A stretch of 64,000 nucleotides of DNA, from NCBI GenBank assembly GCA_002633025.1, contig NMRB01000875.1, forward strand, positions 40,052 through 104,051. Reading direction: 5' to 3'. Below are positions 20,905-32,900 of this stretch, piece after piece. Under the pieces are notes generated by a model. It worked only from the letters and a program-made list of their open reading frames with translations, did no database searches and was not told where the DNA came from. Position 1 is the stretch's first letter. Every line of letters begins with the position of its first letter. A program made the position numbers and the translations under genes. This DNA comes from Notospermus geniculatus. Its lineage: Eukaryota; Nemertea; Pilidiophora; Heteronemertea; Lineidae.

Positions 20905-22081
20905 TCAAGCCTCACTGCCTACGATGGAGGGCCTGAAATTGCTAATCATGAAGGCAACAAATGTGATCCTTGACCCAAGTTTCACTTTCCCGATCGGAAT
21001 CTTGTGTGACAGAATGGTGTAGGTTTTGGACAGCCCAATGATTCTCTCCACATGGATACGCTTACTGGCCACTCTACGATCATGCACAACATCGGCTGCA
21101 TCAAGCTGGCTTTTGCCACTTAACATAGTAGGGGTGTTCACTTGAACATCATGTACAGCAAACAGGTCTTGGATCATAATGCCTCGGTCGGCCATTATAC
21201 TATCATTGTGAGAGAAGTACTCTGGTGCATTATGATAAAGCTCTGATATCTCCATGATTTGCCTATCACTACAAGCTCCACCATAGCTATCACTCACATA
21301 ACTCACAAGGCCTCTAGCAGTAACACCAATCATGGTCTTAAGAGTGTTCGTGTGTTTATACGAACTGAAAGTTGCACTCTGGGCAATGACATTGGATGGC
21401 TTTTCAATTGGAGTTTCAGTGGCATCTAAAATCACACGAGTTGATGAAAACTGCCTTTTGAAACCACTGGGCATATACAATGAGATCAATTCCTTCTCAG
21501 GCCAGAAGTTAATTTCCTTAAGTTGAAAATACATGAAGCTTACCCATGTGATCACAATCTGGAAAACCTATTCACACCGAACAAGAACCCAAGTTCAAAA
21601 TCTTTCTTCGCCTGGCGGAGTTTGATCAAAGTCAGGAACAGCTGGTTGTCTGGATCTAGAGATTTACACTTGTAGTCCAAGTCATAGGCTGCAGGTCCAA
21701 GTACTCTTAAAAACAGATAAAAATGTTCAATATTTATGAAACCAGTGTAAAACTTAACAGCATCTGGATTTCTCTCAAAATTTTTAATCCTGAAGTATGC
21801 ACTTTGCAGAAGTTCACACTGCACAGCTTCATCCTCAACGTTTACAGCCTGAACACCTTCGTCCTGTTCAATCTTCTCTCCTAGACCAGTTTGTCCATCA
21901 CAATCGATTTCAACCTCATTTCCAACATCATCACAGACAGAATGAATGTTTTCAGGCGAGATGAACCGTTCCTGTCGCTGCTGCATCCTGTCGTCTCGAT
22001 CAAGCTGACTGCGTGTTTTCTCTTTTTTGGAGAAAGGGAAGAGGCTCGGTACAGCATTGGCCTTCAATTTCTTCCTTGATC
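20905..22081 (-). pseudogene. ISL2EU-type DDE transposase, main exon, frameshifted
   Basis: The minus strand after TTTCAG| (22,082) reads SRKKLKANAVPSLFPFSKK, the usual segment following a THAP domain. It then gives an acidic stretch, an HTH_Tnp_4-like region (LDPDNQLFLTLIKLRQAKKD, LGFLFGV) that stops at 21,552, and, one frame over from about 21,555, VITWVSFMYFQLKEI and a DDE_Tnp_4 domain (ILDATETPIEKPS, MIGVTARG, SDSYGGACSDR, IMADRGI, RIHVERIIG). The break is a small deletion at the HTH/DDE boundary, where a STVSR-like turn is missing. The catalytic acidic residues are present, but the copy cannot make a full transposase without a frameshift. Confidence 0.8.
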
Positions 22082-22155
22082 CTGAAATGAATAAGGCAGG
22101 GTTTTCGAGTCTGGGCAAGGCCAAAGTTCGGTGTATGTGGGAGGGGGGGGGGGGG

Positions 22156-22168
22156 NNNNNNNNNNNNN
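22156..22168. other. Assembly gap (13 N) beside poly-G
   Basis: Lies in the intron between the transposase main exon and the second THAP exon. Confidence 0.95.
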
Positions 22169-22449
22169 GCAAGCTCCAGGGCGAATAACATTGGGCCTAA
22201 CCATGGGCATAATCCATGGCCTGCTGACCCGGTCTCACACTTTTACAACATGTTCATGAGAGGACCCCTGGCTTAGTTTTATCTGGGCCCAGGCCTACTA
22301 CCTGACTACATGTAGTAGGCCTAGCCTTGGCCTCCTCAGCCTAGCCTATAGTGAGTGCCAGGCAGGCAGGGCCTACATCATGGGCTAGCGGCTAGCCATA
22401 GAGACTAGATTGCTGCACGAAATGACGAAGACCATAGTTAGCAACATAC

Positions 22450-22533
22450 CAGTGAGAGTTTCTTTGAAGTCACTTTCTAGAAAGTGGTGGTGACACACTC
22501 GTGCTCCATCTTGAGGAGTCCAGAGTTTTCCTC
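22450..22533 (-). CDS. Transposase exon 2: C-terminal half of a THAP zinc finger
   Basis: Between TTAATTTCAG| and |GTATGTT, the frame GKLWTPQDGARVCHHHFLES matches the W-x-P and C-x2-H part of the C2CH THAP finger. It ends in phase 1 and joins the main exon as ...TLTGSRKKLK. Its entry phase (1) does not match the GTAGGT donor of the preceding exon, so either another donor is used or the gene is damaged. Confidence 0.65.
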
Positions 22534-23262
22534 CTGAAATTAATTATTAAATTGAAAGAAGTAGGTAGGCCTGCCTGGTAGCCTACATGTACCGTATGTG
22601 AACAAAAATTTTTAATGTTGATAGCAGTTAACGGGTTAGAAAGAGCTTGAAAAACATTTAAAAATGACACCATAAATAAACATAGCCTCCACATCTGGGC
22701 TAGGTCCACAATTAAATTTTCTGTACACGTCCTGTACATCGACTGTACATACATTTTGCCAAATAATTCAAAAACTACACATAGGAGCCGATTCAAATTT
22801 TCACAGGCTCAAGTGGCATTTGTTGAGAATATCATATTTGAGTTTCATTAAATTCCAATGATTCTAACTCTTTTTATTGGCAATTTTCTCGGACAATGTA
22901 AATATCATACGAAATCGCCGCCATTTCACAGCCCTGAAACCAATATCCTTACACCCCTGCCGGGAACGGTAAATATCAGGCTAAAATAAAACGGGCCTAG
23001 TATGTTTCAGACTACTATATTCCGATCTAAAGGAGCCAATTCTGAATAACCTACCCCAAATTATGTCTTGATAGCCCACATTGACATGTTACAGGGTGTT
23101 TTTATTACGCACTACCAGCTTGTCCCATGGTCCCACTGTACAGTTTTTCCTGGACCTAGCCCATCTACGTTGAGCAGGCTAGGCCTAGTGTAGGCCTAGG
23201 CCTATTTAACAAAGTTACTGTAGGCCAGGGCTATGATAAATTGAAGTTCCTCACACATGATC

Positions 23263-23294
23263 ACATGCACATAGGCCTAGGCCTATGTGCATGT
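23263..23294. repeat. Perfect 32-bp palindrome
   Basis: ACATGCACATAGGCCT followed directly by its reverse complement. It lies in a zone of repeated AGGCCTA words, inside the transposase gene intron. Confidence 0.9.
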
Positions 23295-23331
23295 AGGCCT
23301 ACCTAGGCCCTACATCATGTACATGACCTAC

Positions 23332-23475
23332 CTGAAGCTCGACCACAACGTGCCCGGGGCCGGTGTTCTCAATTCGCCGGATGGCAACACGCCATTTTTG
23401 TTTTAATTCAGTGTCTTTTGGGAATTTGAATCCCCCTGACCCTCGGCACTTGGGAACACAACACGGACGTGGCAT
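23332..23475 (-). CDS. Transposase exon 1: N-terminal half of a THAP zinc finger
   Basis: From the ATG at 23,475: MPRPCCVPKCRGSGGFKFP, then KQKWRVAIRRIE. This is the C-x4-C, F-x-FP and W pattern that begins THAP domains. It ends before GTAGGTC. The DNA-binding THAP finger plus a downstream DDE_Tnp_4 domain is the ISL2EU transposase layout. Confidence 0.75.
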
Positions 23476-23639
23476 TTTCGGCGGTAATGCCTCATAATTT
23501 CATCATTTGCAGCGTAAAAAGGATCAGAGACGCGCAGAATGTTGTGTTGTTTACATTGACAACTTGTCACCGGAAGTGCACCGCTTGAACCACTAATTCA
23601 CGAGCGCCACGGCGGATTAGTTCGCGACGGGAGCGCCCC

Positions 23640-24138
23640 ATTCTTTCTAACTAGTATTCAGTTCATTTCTAATACCACTTGTTATCAACACGAAGCACTT
23701 TTAGTCTGAAAATATTCGCCTTGAGCCCAACAGCACCACTTTTCAACATCATCTATCATCTAGCGTAGATGCCGCTGAGTTGGCGGTGACACGACTGGCC
23801 TGTTCACGATTGTTAAAAACCTTTACCAAATAGTAATCTGCACTACTTTCAAGATGGAAACCTAGCACCTGCGCTAGTGGTGTTATAGAAGATAACGCCA
23901 TCTAGTGTCAAGTGTGGGATCTGTACCAGAAAGTGCCTGAGGAAGACCCCGGTTGGGGTCGAAAATTTGCGAAATTCGGAGACGACTTTATGTTGACTAT
24001 CATTTTGTGTGTCGTTTTTTGTGCTTCATGTTGGACAAATATTGTGATAAAATCAAAAGTGTCTGAATTACATGAAGAGGTATTTGGTAAAACCAATGAG
24101 CACTCCATGCAATGGTTAAGAAGGGGGGACTGGTAATA
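23640..24138 (+). repeat. Right member of the direct repeats flanking the transposon block
   Basis: Nearly identical to 17,820-18,370 minus the foldback insertion. It encodes the same 74-aa frame in both copies, which follows from DNA identity and is not evidence for a gene. Confidence 0.65.
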
Positions 24139-25480
24139 GCCTCAAAGCCAAAATCATGGAGGGTATTATCGGCCCCCTACTTTTTTCACAATAAGCATGC
24201 CATAAATATACTATTTAATAACTTTTTGTCCTGCTATATTAAAATAGTGTCCTGCATATTGAAAAAGTATCCTGCAATAACAAAATACCATCCTGCAATA
24301 TCAAAATACCCGTCCTGCAATTATTTTCCCTTTGGCTTGCCATACACTACGTCATGTCAAAGAGTGTAGGAGCCTGCTTGAAAACAACCGTGTGTAGCGC
24401 GGGTCTTACTAGTCTATACTCACAGCGATTTCGAGTAATTCGCAACAACTCTTCTGAAACCGCAGTCCAGAACGACGAGGCTACCAGAGCGACGGGGGTT
24501 CGTCGATGCAACGATCACGATGAGGCCTGTCACGAAGCGGGTTATTTGTTGGATATTGGAGTTTTTTGCCTTGATATTCACCCCAAAATGACGACCGATT
24601 CTGTCACAGGCGAAACATGCATGTCACCGCCCTTGCCTTGGAGCGTCACGGTAACGCAACGGTCCATGCATGCGAATACCTCTGACGTCAGGAATGACCA
24701 CTACGTCATGACAAAGCGTGTACGAGCCTGCTCGAAGCGCAGCATGGGTCTTGCTAGTTGGATATAATGATATCAAGACAATTCCCAGAGACCCTCGTCC
24801 TTCTTGTCAACCTCACTTGGAAACTGAATTCGTCCTCGACCGATTGGTTAAAAGGCAAAACTCCGAAGACTAGAAGGAACAGTTTGGATACTGCTGAGGA
24901 ATTTCGCCGAAAAATGTAACATCGTCGTAGGCCGGTTCCTCATGCAAGCACAAGGTGCTGAAATCACGAACAAGCTGCTAGGACAACAGGAATTCTGATT
25001 CTGAAAGCTGGTCTAAAATTGAACCAAACCGTAGACCAACGTGATCAGCAGACACACGTGAGTAGCTGGAACGACGATAACACGTTACCGTCCTTGTTTA
25101 CGACATGTCGCAAATGAAAGGGTCCGATGGCGATATGAGGAGAGTTGTCTAAACGTTTGAATGTTTGTCGATATTGCAAATAATTCGCCTCATCGCTCCG
25201 GAATTGGGTTCGAATATATCCCCTGGCAAAGTTGCACTCATCTGTACATAATTTTTCTCATTATTGCCGTAGGGTTGTTGAGACTTGCTTCACAAGTGAT
25301 AACATGTTGAATGGTTAAACAACGATAGAATCCACCAACAACAAAGTTTTTTCGTGAGTTCTGTCAGCACCAATTCATGTTTTATAGGGCCGGGATCCTG
25401 AGATACCAGGGGCGGATCCAGGATTTTGTCGAGGGTTTCTAAAGGTAGAGGCCCCTGGAATCCCGATTTGGTGGGGGGGG
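24139..25480. repeat. Duplicated 5' flank of the GPCR unit (copy 3), plus short tcctgcaata repeats
   Basis: 24,350-25,480 parallels 9,080-9,778 and 10,579-11,137, down to the poly-G where the two copies part (the other copy has an N there). 24,225-24,320 carries repeats of cctgcaatatcaaaatacc. The flank is separated from GPCR copy 3 by the transposon block. No gene recognised. Confidence 0.6.
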
Positions 25481-27281
25481 GGGGAGAAGGCACTCTCTCC
25501 CCACCCTTCGGTAAAGACCATCCTTGAAGAAGGGAGGTGCATCTTTGACCATTTTGGCTCACGAGGCCGCCGCTAGGGCTAGCGGCGGCTCCGGGAACCA
25601 AAATGTCCTTTGCCCACCAATGAATTCCGACCGCTGGCGGTAGGCTTTGCGAACAAACGTTTCGCGCCGCATCACATGATAACCCAACTGCCGTTCGGAG
25701 CACGGGAGAAAAAGGAAAGAGGCCGAGTCGGTGTTAAATGCTAGATGTGAAATAATGCTGCAAGGCTCGTCCCCGACTTTCCGACTAAGCAGCTAAGTAA
25801 TCAAGGTCGCGTTCGGAAAGTTCCCCGACTGAGGAAGCTCGGGGGAGGCGTAGCCAACACGTCTGCTTCAGATGCCGTCGCCCCTGACGACGACATTGTG
25901 TGCCAATCATAATGTTTTGAGTAGGGCCTACCGGTCACTATTTGTGAAGGCGGGGCTCTCTTCATCTCTCCATTCCAAGTCCCCATCTCATTCTATCATC
26001 GACATCCATCGCTTTGGTCAGTTTCCTTGTTGGGTTCATTTCCAGTACCCTGAGTGGCCTGTCTTCGGTCTAGCGTCCGCGTACCCCTCAAGTGCGTGGA
26101 GGGGCGGAGCGGTGGGTGCGAGGGCAAGAAGTACGGCCCATTGCTTCATTCATGACATTGCTGGCAATCCATTTCTTGGATCAATGTTTGATTTTCCACT
26201 GTTCATTGCTCATGCTATGCAAATTGCAATTTCTTCATGTGCGGTGAGAAGCCATCTTCGATAATCGAAGGCCGATCTGCTCACCACTACGTTACATCGC
26301 TGCGGTGTAACGCAGTGGATAGCAGATCGGCCTTCGATCATCGAAGATGTGAGAAGCAAACTTGTGACGCGTCATCAAATTGCTTTCAGTACTTTAGGCC
26401 CCTACCGGTGATACCGGGGGTGTAATATTCGTTGCCCCCTCCCATTGTCCAGGGCCTCCCGACAAAAGAGGCGGAATACGGTAGCCTAAGCCGTGACATG
26501 AATTGGGGAGGCACTGATAAACATCACGTCTCTCTGTTTTTGACCGCCCAACAATAAAGCGGGCAGTTGCATATGGGAGGCATTCTCAGTCATTACTCCG
26601 GCCTAAGGCGTGCCTTCACAAATCGGCGAACAGGGTTCATTCTGAAGTGTGGGATTTAATCCCTTTCTTTGCTCTGTGTGATTACGAATATTTTTGGCAC
26701 ATGTAGGACTTTAGCTACCCATCCGATGGTCCAACGACTAGTTACATGCATGACAATGAGATCACCCTGCAAGAAACCACTCACTGGACCATAATTCCGT
26801 GAGAAAATTTGTAAAAAAGAAACCTGGAGACTTCTTGCACCGAAGTTTTCGTGAAAAATCATCGCGATGTGTACTCTACCGAGGGTAACCCATCCTGAGA
26901 ATCTCAGGTCATTTACGGTCGTACCCTCCCTCAATGAAAGCGCGTGAAGGGGCGGAACCGGTTGTGAAGACGGTTGCGAGAATGACGGAATGCCCCATCA
27001 CACTGAGAGCTAGTTTTGAGTACGCCTAGACGTTCTTGAATAATGTCGCCGAACGGGCTCAAACTGTGTGCGAACGGAGTGGACGTAGTGGCAACTTTTT
27101 ATGAGTCTTTTTACGAACTTCATGGACGGGAAGGGTGCTCCAGAACATCGAGGCATTATTTGGCCAAGGGTTACACGTTCTAGCCCGTTTTACGATTTTT
27201 TAGGGCGGGGCAGGACGTTTTGAGAACTACTTCAATGTGACAGGCCCTTAGCCTGTCAATCGAGGTTCATTTTTTCATCTC
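25481..27281. other. Non-coding, downstream of the fourth GPCR
   Basis: Contains a hairpin at 26,253-26,349. ORFs of 92-130 aa show no domains. No poly(A) signal for the neighbouring receptor stands out. Confidence 0.45.
26253..26349. repeat. 97-bp imperfect palindrome
   Basis: CATCTTCGATAATCGAAGGC pairs with the text ending gatcatcgaagatg; the arms continue through gatctgct and gtgttac words to a short centre. Each arm itself contains a small TCGAT(A/C)ATCGA palindrome. Confidence 0.7.
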
Positions 27282-28340
27282 TCAACAGCAGCCCAAACAT
27301 TTTTTCTTAAAATCGCCGAACATTGTGTACACCTCCTTTCGAAATTGTGATCCACTGATGCAATAGAGTAAAAAATTAATGGCACTGTTGACGTGACTTA
27401 AAAATGTTACTACGGTACTCGCTAATGATTTATCAACATACTGTTGTGTAGTGAATTTTCCTGACCGAAAATACGTCGCCATCACGATGAAAAATGCAGC
27501 CGCTGGCAACGTAAGCAACAGAAAGACAAGACTAACTGTGGTCAGCATATAAGTCACACCTCTTAGCCGTGGTGACTGTTCTTCTTTGTTTTTGAACTCT
27601 TTGCGTTTCCTGTGGCTTTCGATGATTTTGTAAATGATTGTACAGTTGCAGAAAGTTATGATGAGAAACGGGAAACACGAAACCGTGAAAAAATCAATCC
27701 AAACCCACGTATTTATCCAGAATGAGATGTAGTAATTGTGATCCTGTTTTAGGAGTTGACAAGTCTTGTTTTGAAACCTTAGGAAGTAAAGCATATGAGA
27801 ATTTAGTGCAAAAAGAAGTGTAAACGTTACAGCAACAATGGTACAAATCACCCGTTTGGAGCAGATGAGTTTGGCCTTGAGCGGAAAGGAGACCGTTATA
27901 AACCTCTCGATTGTCAAGAGTACGACGGACCAGCTGGCTAGGTGAGGTGTTAAATAGAATAAAAATATTAAGAGGGGACATCCAACGGTGGTTTTTGTCA
28001 GCTGAAGACCAAATACATTCCTTATTACCAGCTCAAACGAGGCAGCCCAAAGAACACTGGTGTCCACCAAGGCCAGTGTGAGGAGAAGAAACCGAGTTGA
28101 CGCTTTACCAAATCGCTGTCGGAGCAGGACAAGTATGGTAAGTGCGTTCAAAATCGTTCCCAATATCAGAATTATCGGCGGTACGTAGAGTTTAATAGCC
28201 TTGTCGAGCCGCCACTGCCAATACAAGTTGTAATCTTCGTCCGTCTTCAACACTCCATCACTTGTGGCAAAATTTTCGATGGACTCACGCCCCACTCCGG
28301 ACGCATTCACAGGAGGGCGACTAAAGGCCGAAATAGACAT
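27282..28340 (-). CDS. Class A GPCR, divergent paralogue of the left-hand array
   Basis: A 352-aa single-exon receptor. The N-tail has NAS (residue about 12) for glycosylation. TM1 is ILGTILNALTILVLL, TM2 has LALVD, ERFITVSFPLKAK follows TM3, FALNSH is in TM4, CFPFLIITFCNC in TM5, a basic loop HRKRKEFKNK, VFLLLTLPAAA in TM6, NSAINFLLYCISG in TM7, and the tail ends CLGCC, a likely palmitoylation site. Motif spelling (LALVD, ER-F, N-x-x-NFLLY) matches the array at 1-17,427, so these share recent ancestry. A damaged second copy of its 5' part lies at 50,497-51,095. Ligand unknown. Confidence 0.92.
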   Translation of the reverse strand: MSISAFSRPPVNASGVGRESIENFATSDGVLKTDEDYNLYWQWRLDKAIKLYVPPIILILGTILNALTILVLLRQRFGKASTRFLLLTLALVDTSVLWAASFELVIRNVFGLQLTKTTVGCPLLIFLFYLTPHLASWSVVLLTIERFITVSFPLKAKLICSKRVICTIVAVTFTLLFALNSHMLYFLRFQNKTCQLLKQDHNYYISFWINTWVWIDFFTVSCFPFLIITFCNCTIIYKIIESHRKRKEFKNKEEQSPRLRGVTYMLTTVSLVFLLLTLPAAAFFIVMATYFRSGKFTTQQYVDKSLASTVVTFLSHVNSAINFLLYCISGSQFRKEVYTMFGDFKKKCLGCC

Positions 28341-29711
28341 TCTGGCAAGGCGGATCTCCTCTTTGATAGATATTTCGTAGAAGTGTCACTGATGGTTCTG
28401 TCGAAACGTTTAATATCCAAGGTAGCGTCCAACGACTCCAATGTCAAATGCGACTCTCTGTCCCGTCTTGCGGAATAGACGGCAGAAGCTGTTACGCAAA
28501 ACATAGCCTACATTTTCAAAATCTCGGTGAAATTTTCCGCAAGCCCAGCCACTGATCATGCCGATTCATGGTGAAAAGCAAGGGAAATAGCGCCAACCTT
28601 TGTGAAAAATGAGTCGAAGACGTAATTCGCCAGACCGCATATTGTGAGAACGTCCACTAACTTCGAACGCTCAAGTGAACGTAACCCGATCTAATCGAAC
28701 CTCACGACATCCAAAACTAATGATTCCTCCATTATATGGAATTCGATACCAACCACGTTTCTGGTAACTTAGATACGATCGTTGGGTCATTATTTATAAT
28801 TTAACCATAATTACCAGCAAAAAACTGCATCAACCGACACATGAAACACGAGTCACCCAATTGACGGAGAAGGTTTTTACCGAAGGTGCACGTGACATGG
28901 GCGTACTCGAATCTTCGTTCTTGACCACACTCGTGCTGACCCAGTTCATGTATTCGAGAACGGCAGTCTCGAACGCCGAGAATGCCAACCCGTGTCGGGT
29001 CAAGAACGTGTTCTTCTCAGCGGAGGGTTGAGAAGAACATGTTCTTGGTCCGACTCGAGTAGCGTTCTCGGCGTTCAAGACTGCCGTTCTCGAGTTCAGT
29101 CAACAACTACATGAACTTGGTCAGCACGAGTGTGGTGAAGAACGAGGATTCGAATACGCCCCAAAACTGTGCGGCTCAGACGCGACATGAAAAAAATGGA
29201 CAAAAAAGAATTCGACAGTATGATTTTTAATTACATGTAATCAAATGTGATTGGTTGCCCTCCGTCCCTCTGGCACCAGAAAGGTTCTGGTAAAGAGGGT
29301 CTAGGCCTATACATCCTATTCACTTATAAATTTCACCAGTATTTTTTTGCAAATAACCCTGTTACACAATATTCCCAACTATTTGTGTTGTTAAACAATA
29401 TTCTTAACTATTTTTGTTGTTACACAATATTCTTGTTGTTACACAATATTCTTAACTATTTTGTTGAATGATTGGTGCGCATTTTCGAATTCTGTGTTTT
29501 GATTAAACATTTTATATTTGCAAGCTTTACGAGAGTATTTTTTTTAAATGTCATTTTCGGTACAAAATAACGTTTTCGTTAACGTCTACATACGTTTATC
29601 ATTTGATTTCTTAACCTCTCTAATGTTAGGGTGCGATCTCATAATAAACTTTCTTGTGATGATGACAGCACAGTCATGTCGATTGTGACTGACAAATACA
29701 TCACGAACTAA
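28341..29711. other. Intergenic between GPCR and astacin gene A; duplicated in unit 2
   Basis: 28,470-28,680 matches 50,880-51,095, and 29,630-29,711 matches 52,768-52,905, so the spacer belongs to the duplicated unit. It contains a foldback (28,899-29,162) and a one-armed TAGGGAGG-type MITE remnant (29,550-29,625). No gene. Confidence 0.6.
28899..29162. mobile_element. Foldback element (GGGCGTACTCGAATCTTCGT)
   Basis: The left arm GGGCGTACTCGAATCTTCGT and the right arm ending cgaatacgccc pair along about 100 bp with mismatches (gttcttgaccacactcgtgctgac / gtcagcacgagtgtggt). No ORF conserved. Confidence 0.7.
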
Positions 29712-29965
29712 CTACATGCCTTTTGGTTTCCTCCTGTAGTGAGAAACATGAGGGTTCAGGTTCGTGTTTTCCTCGTCAATATGATCAGTGAACAAGAAGC
29801 ATTCATTGTAGTAATGGTTGAAGTCGAATCCCAAACATCCTCCAACTTCGCAAGGTTTGGCATTACAAGCGGCCTTGCAACCAGGTATTGTGGAAACACC
29901 GGCCTCATGAACTCCTCCTATGAACTGACGGCCACCGTACACGTCATACGACTGGCTGCAAATTT
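29712..29965 (-). CDS. Gene A last exon: PAN/apple-like domain and stop
   Basis: Entered in phase 1 after CTTTCCTGCAG|. It reads [18 protein letters not shown], then six more Cys including [19 protein letters not shown] and CFLF, ending KPKGM-stop. The Cys spacing and GFDF/CFLF motifs fit a PAN/apple module. Two homologous exons end gene B. Confidence 0.85.
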
Positions 29966-32900
29966 CTGCAGGAAAGCAAAAAAAACTCAATGTAAATGCC
30001 AAGAAGAAACCCAGGGGCCGCATGCATAAAACACCTTAAGAAGTGCAAAATTAGCGGCAGCGGTCACCGACCGATTGCCGACTGAACGTCACCACATCTT
30101 CGCCATTGGTGGAAATCATGTCTAGCGAGTCCACTACGGCGATCTAATGCCCAGTTGCAACGCAACCCAGTTGCAAAGCAAGTCGCAACGCATAATCAGC
30201 TTGAAAATCAATGGTGGATTCCTACATGTAGCTTAGACTCACGTCGACTGACAGTGTCCCACAAGACATCTGCGCGTCATCAACGAAGGCTATGAGCGTG
30301 GTTATACAAATGTAAGCTTACTTACCAATGGTTGGTGAAGATGTCGTTGGACTGCTTGTGAATGGTCCTGGCGTTGATAAGCCTGTCGGTCGTTTTGACC
30401 CACATCGTCCCTCCCGGATGTAGATATCGTCGACAGAAACCGAAGCAGTACTATCAGGTGTACGAGTCTCGAGTACAACCTTTGAAAGAGGTGAAGAAGG
30501 GGAGAAGGAAATGGCGTCATTATCTTTCAATGTATGATACCTTTTTATTGGCTCCCAGCTGCATGTACTAGGCGTTCATAGATGAAAGGTGCCCACCTAT
30601 GTTTGGTGCAGCGTTATTTGGGGATATAGATTTGGCCCATTGACCATCCATGGAGCCAATTTCATTGAAAGTGGGAGTTCCCCAACCTGACTGACGTGAT
30701 TGGTTACACATCTGAAATGGGCCATTGGCGATTGGATGGCGGGCCAACCCTGCATATGACCCATGTGACAAGCACTGCAGATCATTGTGCCTCTAAAGCC
30801 TCTAGTTCACACTGCAGGCGCAGTGCGACGCGGCACGATCTGAACAAAGGATCACCACCTTAATTCTTTCCGCATCGCATGTGTGAACAGCTATAGGTTT
30901 AACAGTGGAAACAATCAGGCGCGAATCGCACCGCGCCTGCAGTGTGAACAAGGCTTAAGGCGCCGCTCCACGTGACAGTTTTCTATCGAAAGTTTGCTGT
31001 CAGATAGTCAATTATTGCTCTCAGACAGCACTAATTGCTGTCACACAGTACTGTATGACAGCAATTTTTGCTGTCTGAGAGCAATAATTTACTATCTGAC
31101 AGCAAACTTTTGACAGAAAACTGTCACGTGGAGCGGCGCCTTTAAGCAGGGGTGGCTCAATCCGACTGACATTTTATGTGGAAGACAATAGGCTATTACA
31201 TGTACNTCCACCAAAACATGCTTTGTGGCCCTCAAAAAGAAGCCACGGACCCTCCAGCCTTCCTTTATCCTTGGAAATCTGGTATTAAAAAGAACATTGT
31301 TTTAGAATAATGTTGGCAGACATTGGGCCCTAGGCTATTCTAGAAGGCGGGTTTACCTTTAGCTGTTGTTTGCAGGGCAGAATGCAAAAGCTTAAAGTGG
31401 AATCCACTGCTGATTTTCTACTTTGCGAATTGCTTTGCAACCTGCTACCTGCGATTGAATACGATCGCAAGGAACTTTACACTTGTCGCCGACCGACTGC
31501 CGACTGAAATTGATCACGTCTTCACTGAAAAATTCTGCTTCATCAAAATGACGAGCTTTGGGGATAATGGAAAACGAACCTAGTGTCGTCAAAATGATAA
31601 GTGAACCCTTGACGAACATAAACACCAATACGGGGCCGTCAAGATGACAAATATCCTAATATGCAAGGTAAATTTACTTTCGCAGTGCATTCGACAAACA
31701 CGTGTCCACCAACAGATCCGCCATACAAACTGACAAAAAAGTCCATTCTTCCAGCGAAACCCAATCTGAAAATACCTTTCAATTGCTTCTTTGTGGACAT
31801 GAAATCGATTCACAATCGGTACCAATGTACACGTGATATCAAAAGTTGATAGAAAGGATCTATTTTTGGTGACATACAAATGAGATTTTATATTCTAGTC
31901 TTGAACAATGGAGCCAAAGTGAACTTATTCTTAGATGGCCTACCGATGGTTTTGGACGGAATACAAGGTAGTAGCCATCCCCAGTCGTGTGGTCGTGGCA
32001 CGGGCTGGTTGTCCCAAGGCAGCTGTCAGTTCGCACAAAATCACTGCGATCATCGCGGGAATTCGACATCAGACATTCCTCTAGGTCTTCCTCAAAATCA
32101 CACCTAATTGGTCGAGCTGTAAAACAGAAATAACAAACTCAAAGATGATCACATGCAGGCGCGGATCCGGGGGTCCGAACCCCTCCTGCTTTCGACCACC
32201 AACGATTTCGTCAATGTCTATTTTTTTCTCTCAGAAACCAGTAGGATTTTTGACTGGCAAAGAATGAGCGCTGTAACGTTCTCACCATCTTCAAAACTCG
32301 CTGAGGTGGCTCGCATTTTTTAGTTTGTTGGCGATACTAACTGTATACTTGAATGGGTTTGTCGTTGTGTGGTATTGGGTGAATGGTTGGCCGAGGTGCC
32401 TTGGTTGTTGGCTGAGGTCTCTTTGTTGGTTTAGGCGGATTACACGGGCTCACCGTTATGTCATCAACAGCCATGTCAGAAGTAAAACGAGCTCCTCTTG
32501 TCCCAACGAATACGATCTGTATTGAAAACGAAGTGACATGTTGTTACAAGCCGTGGTTACACTACATAAAATCCCCGTGTTTTTTGCGGTCACACCTATG
32601 AATTGCCGGGCTTCAAGAAACCCGTGTCTGAAAAATGCGGGTTTTTGAGACACGGCAATCTCGCCGTGCTTTTCGAAATCCCCGTGTGTTCTTAGTTCTT
32701 CGCACGGCGACAGATGGCGCAGCCATTAAGTGACGTCGTTTTCGCGCTTCCGAAAATGTGTGCCAATTCAGAAATTACCGAAGAGTCAATGTTTGCAGCG
32801 CAACTGTCGCCGGGCTACTTAACTACAGTGTAGTAGTGTGACCTCTCGCCGGGATTTTCGTACACACGGGTTTGACACGGGTCTGGAAAAACACGGGGGG

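Noticed and set aside
23912-24136. A 74-aa frame identical at 18,145-18,369 and 23,912-24,136
   Set aside because: Identity comes from the DNA direct repeats; the frame spans the hairpin tail and shows no domain or splice context.
24354-24767. A 137-aa plus-strand frame
   Set aside because: It lies in the duplicated receptor flank, and the matching copy at 9,170-9,620 does not preserve the frame.
25290-25703. A 137-aa minus-strand frame
   Set aside because: It spans the poly-G junction and duplicated flank; Pro/Ser-rich low-complexity translation only.
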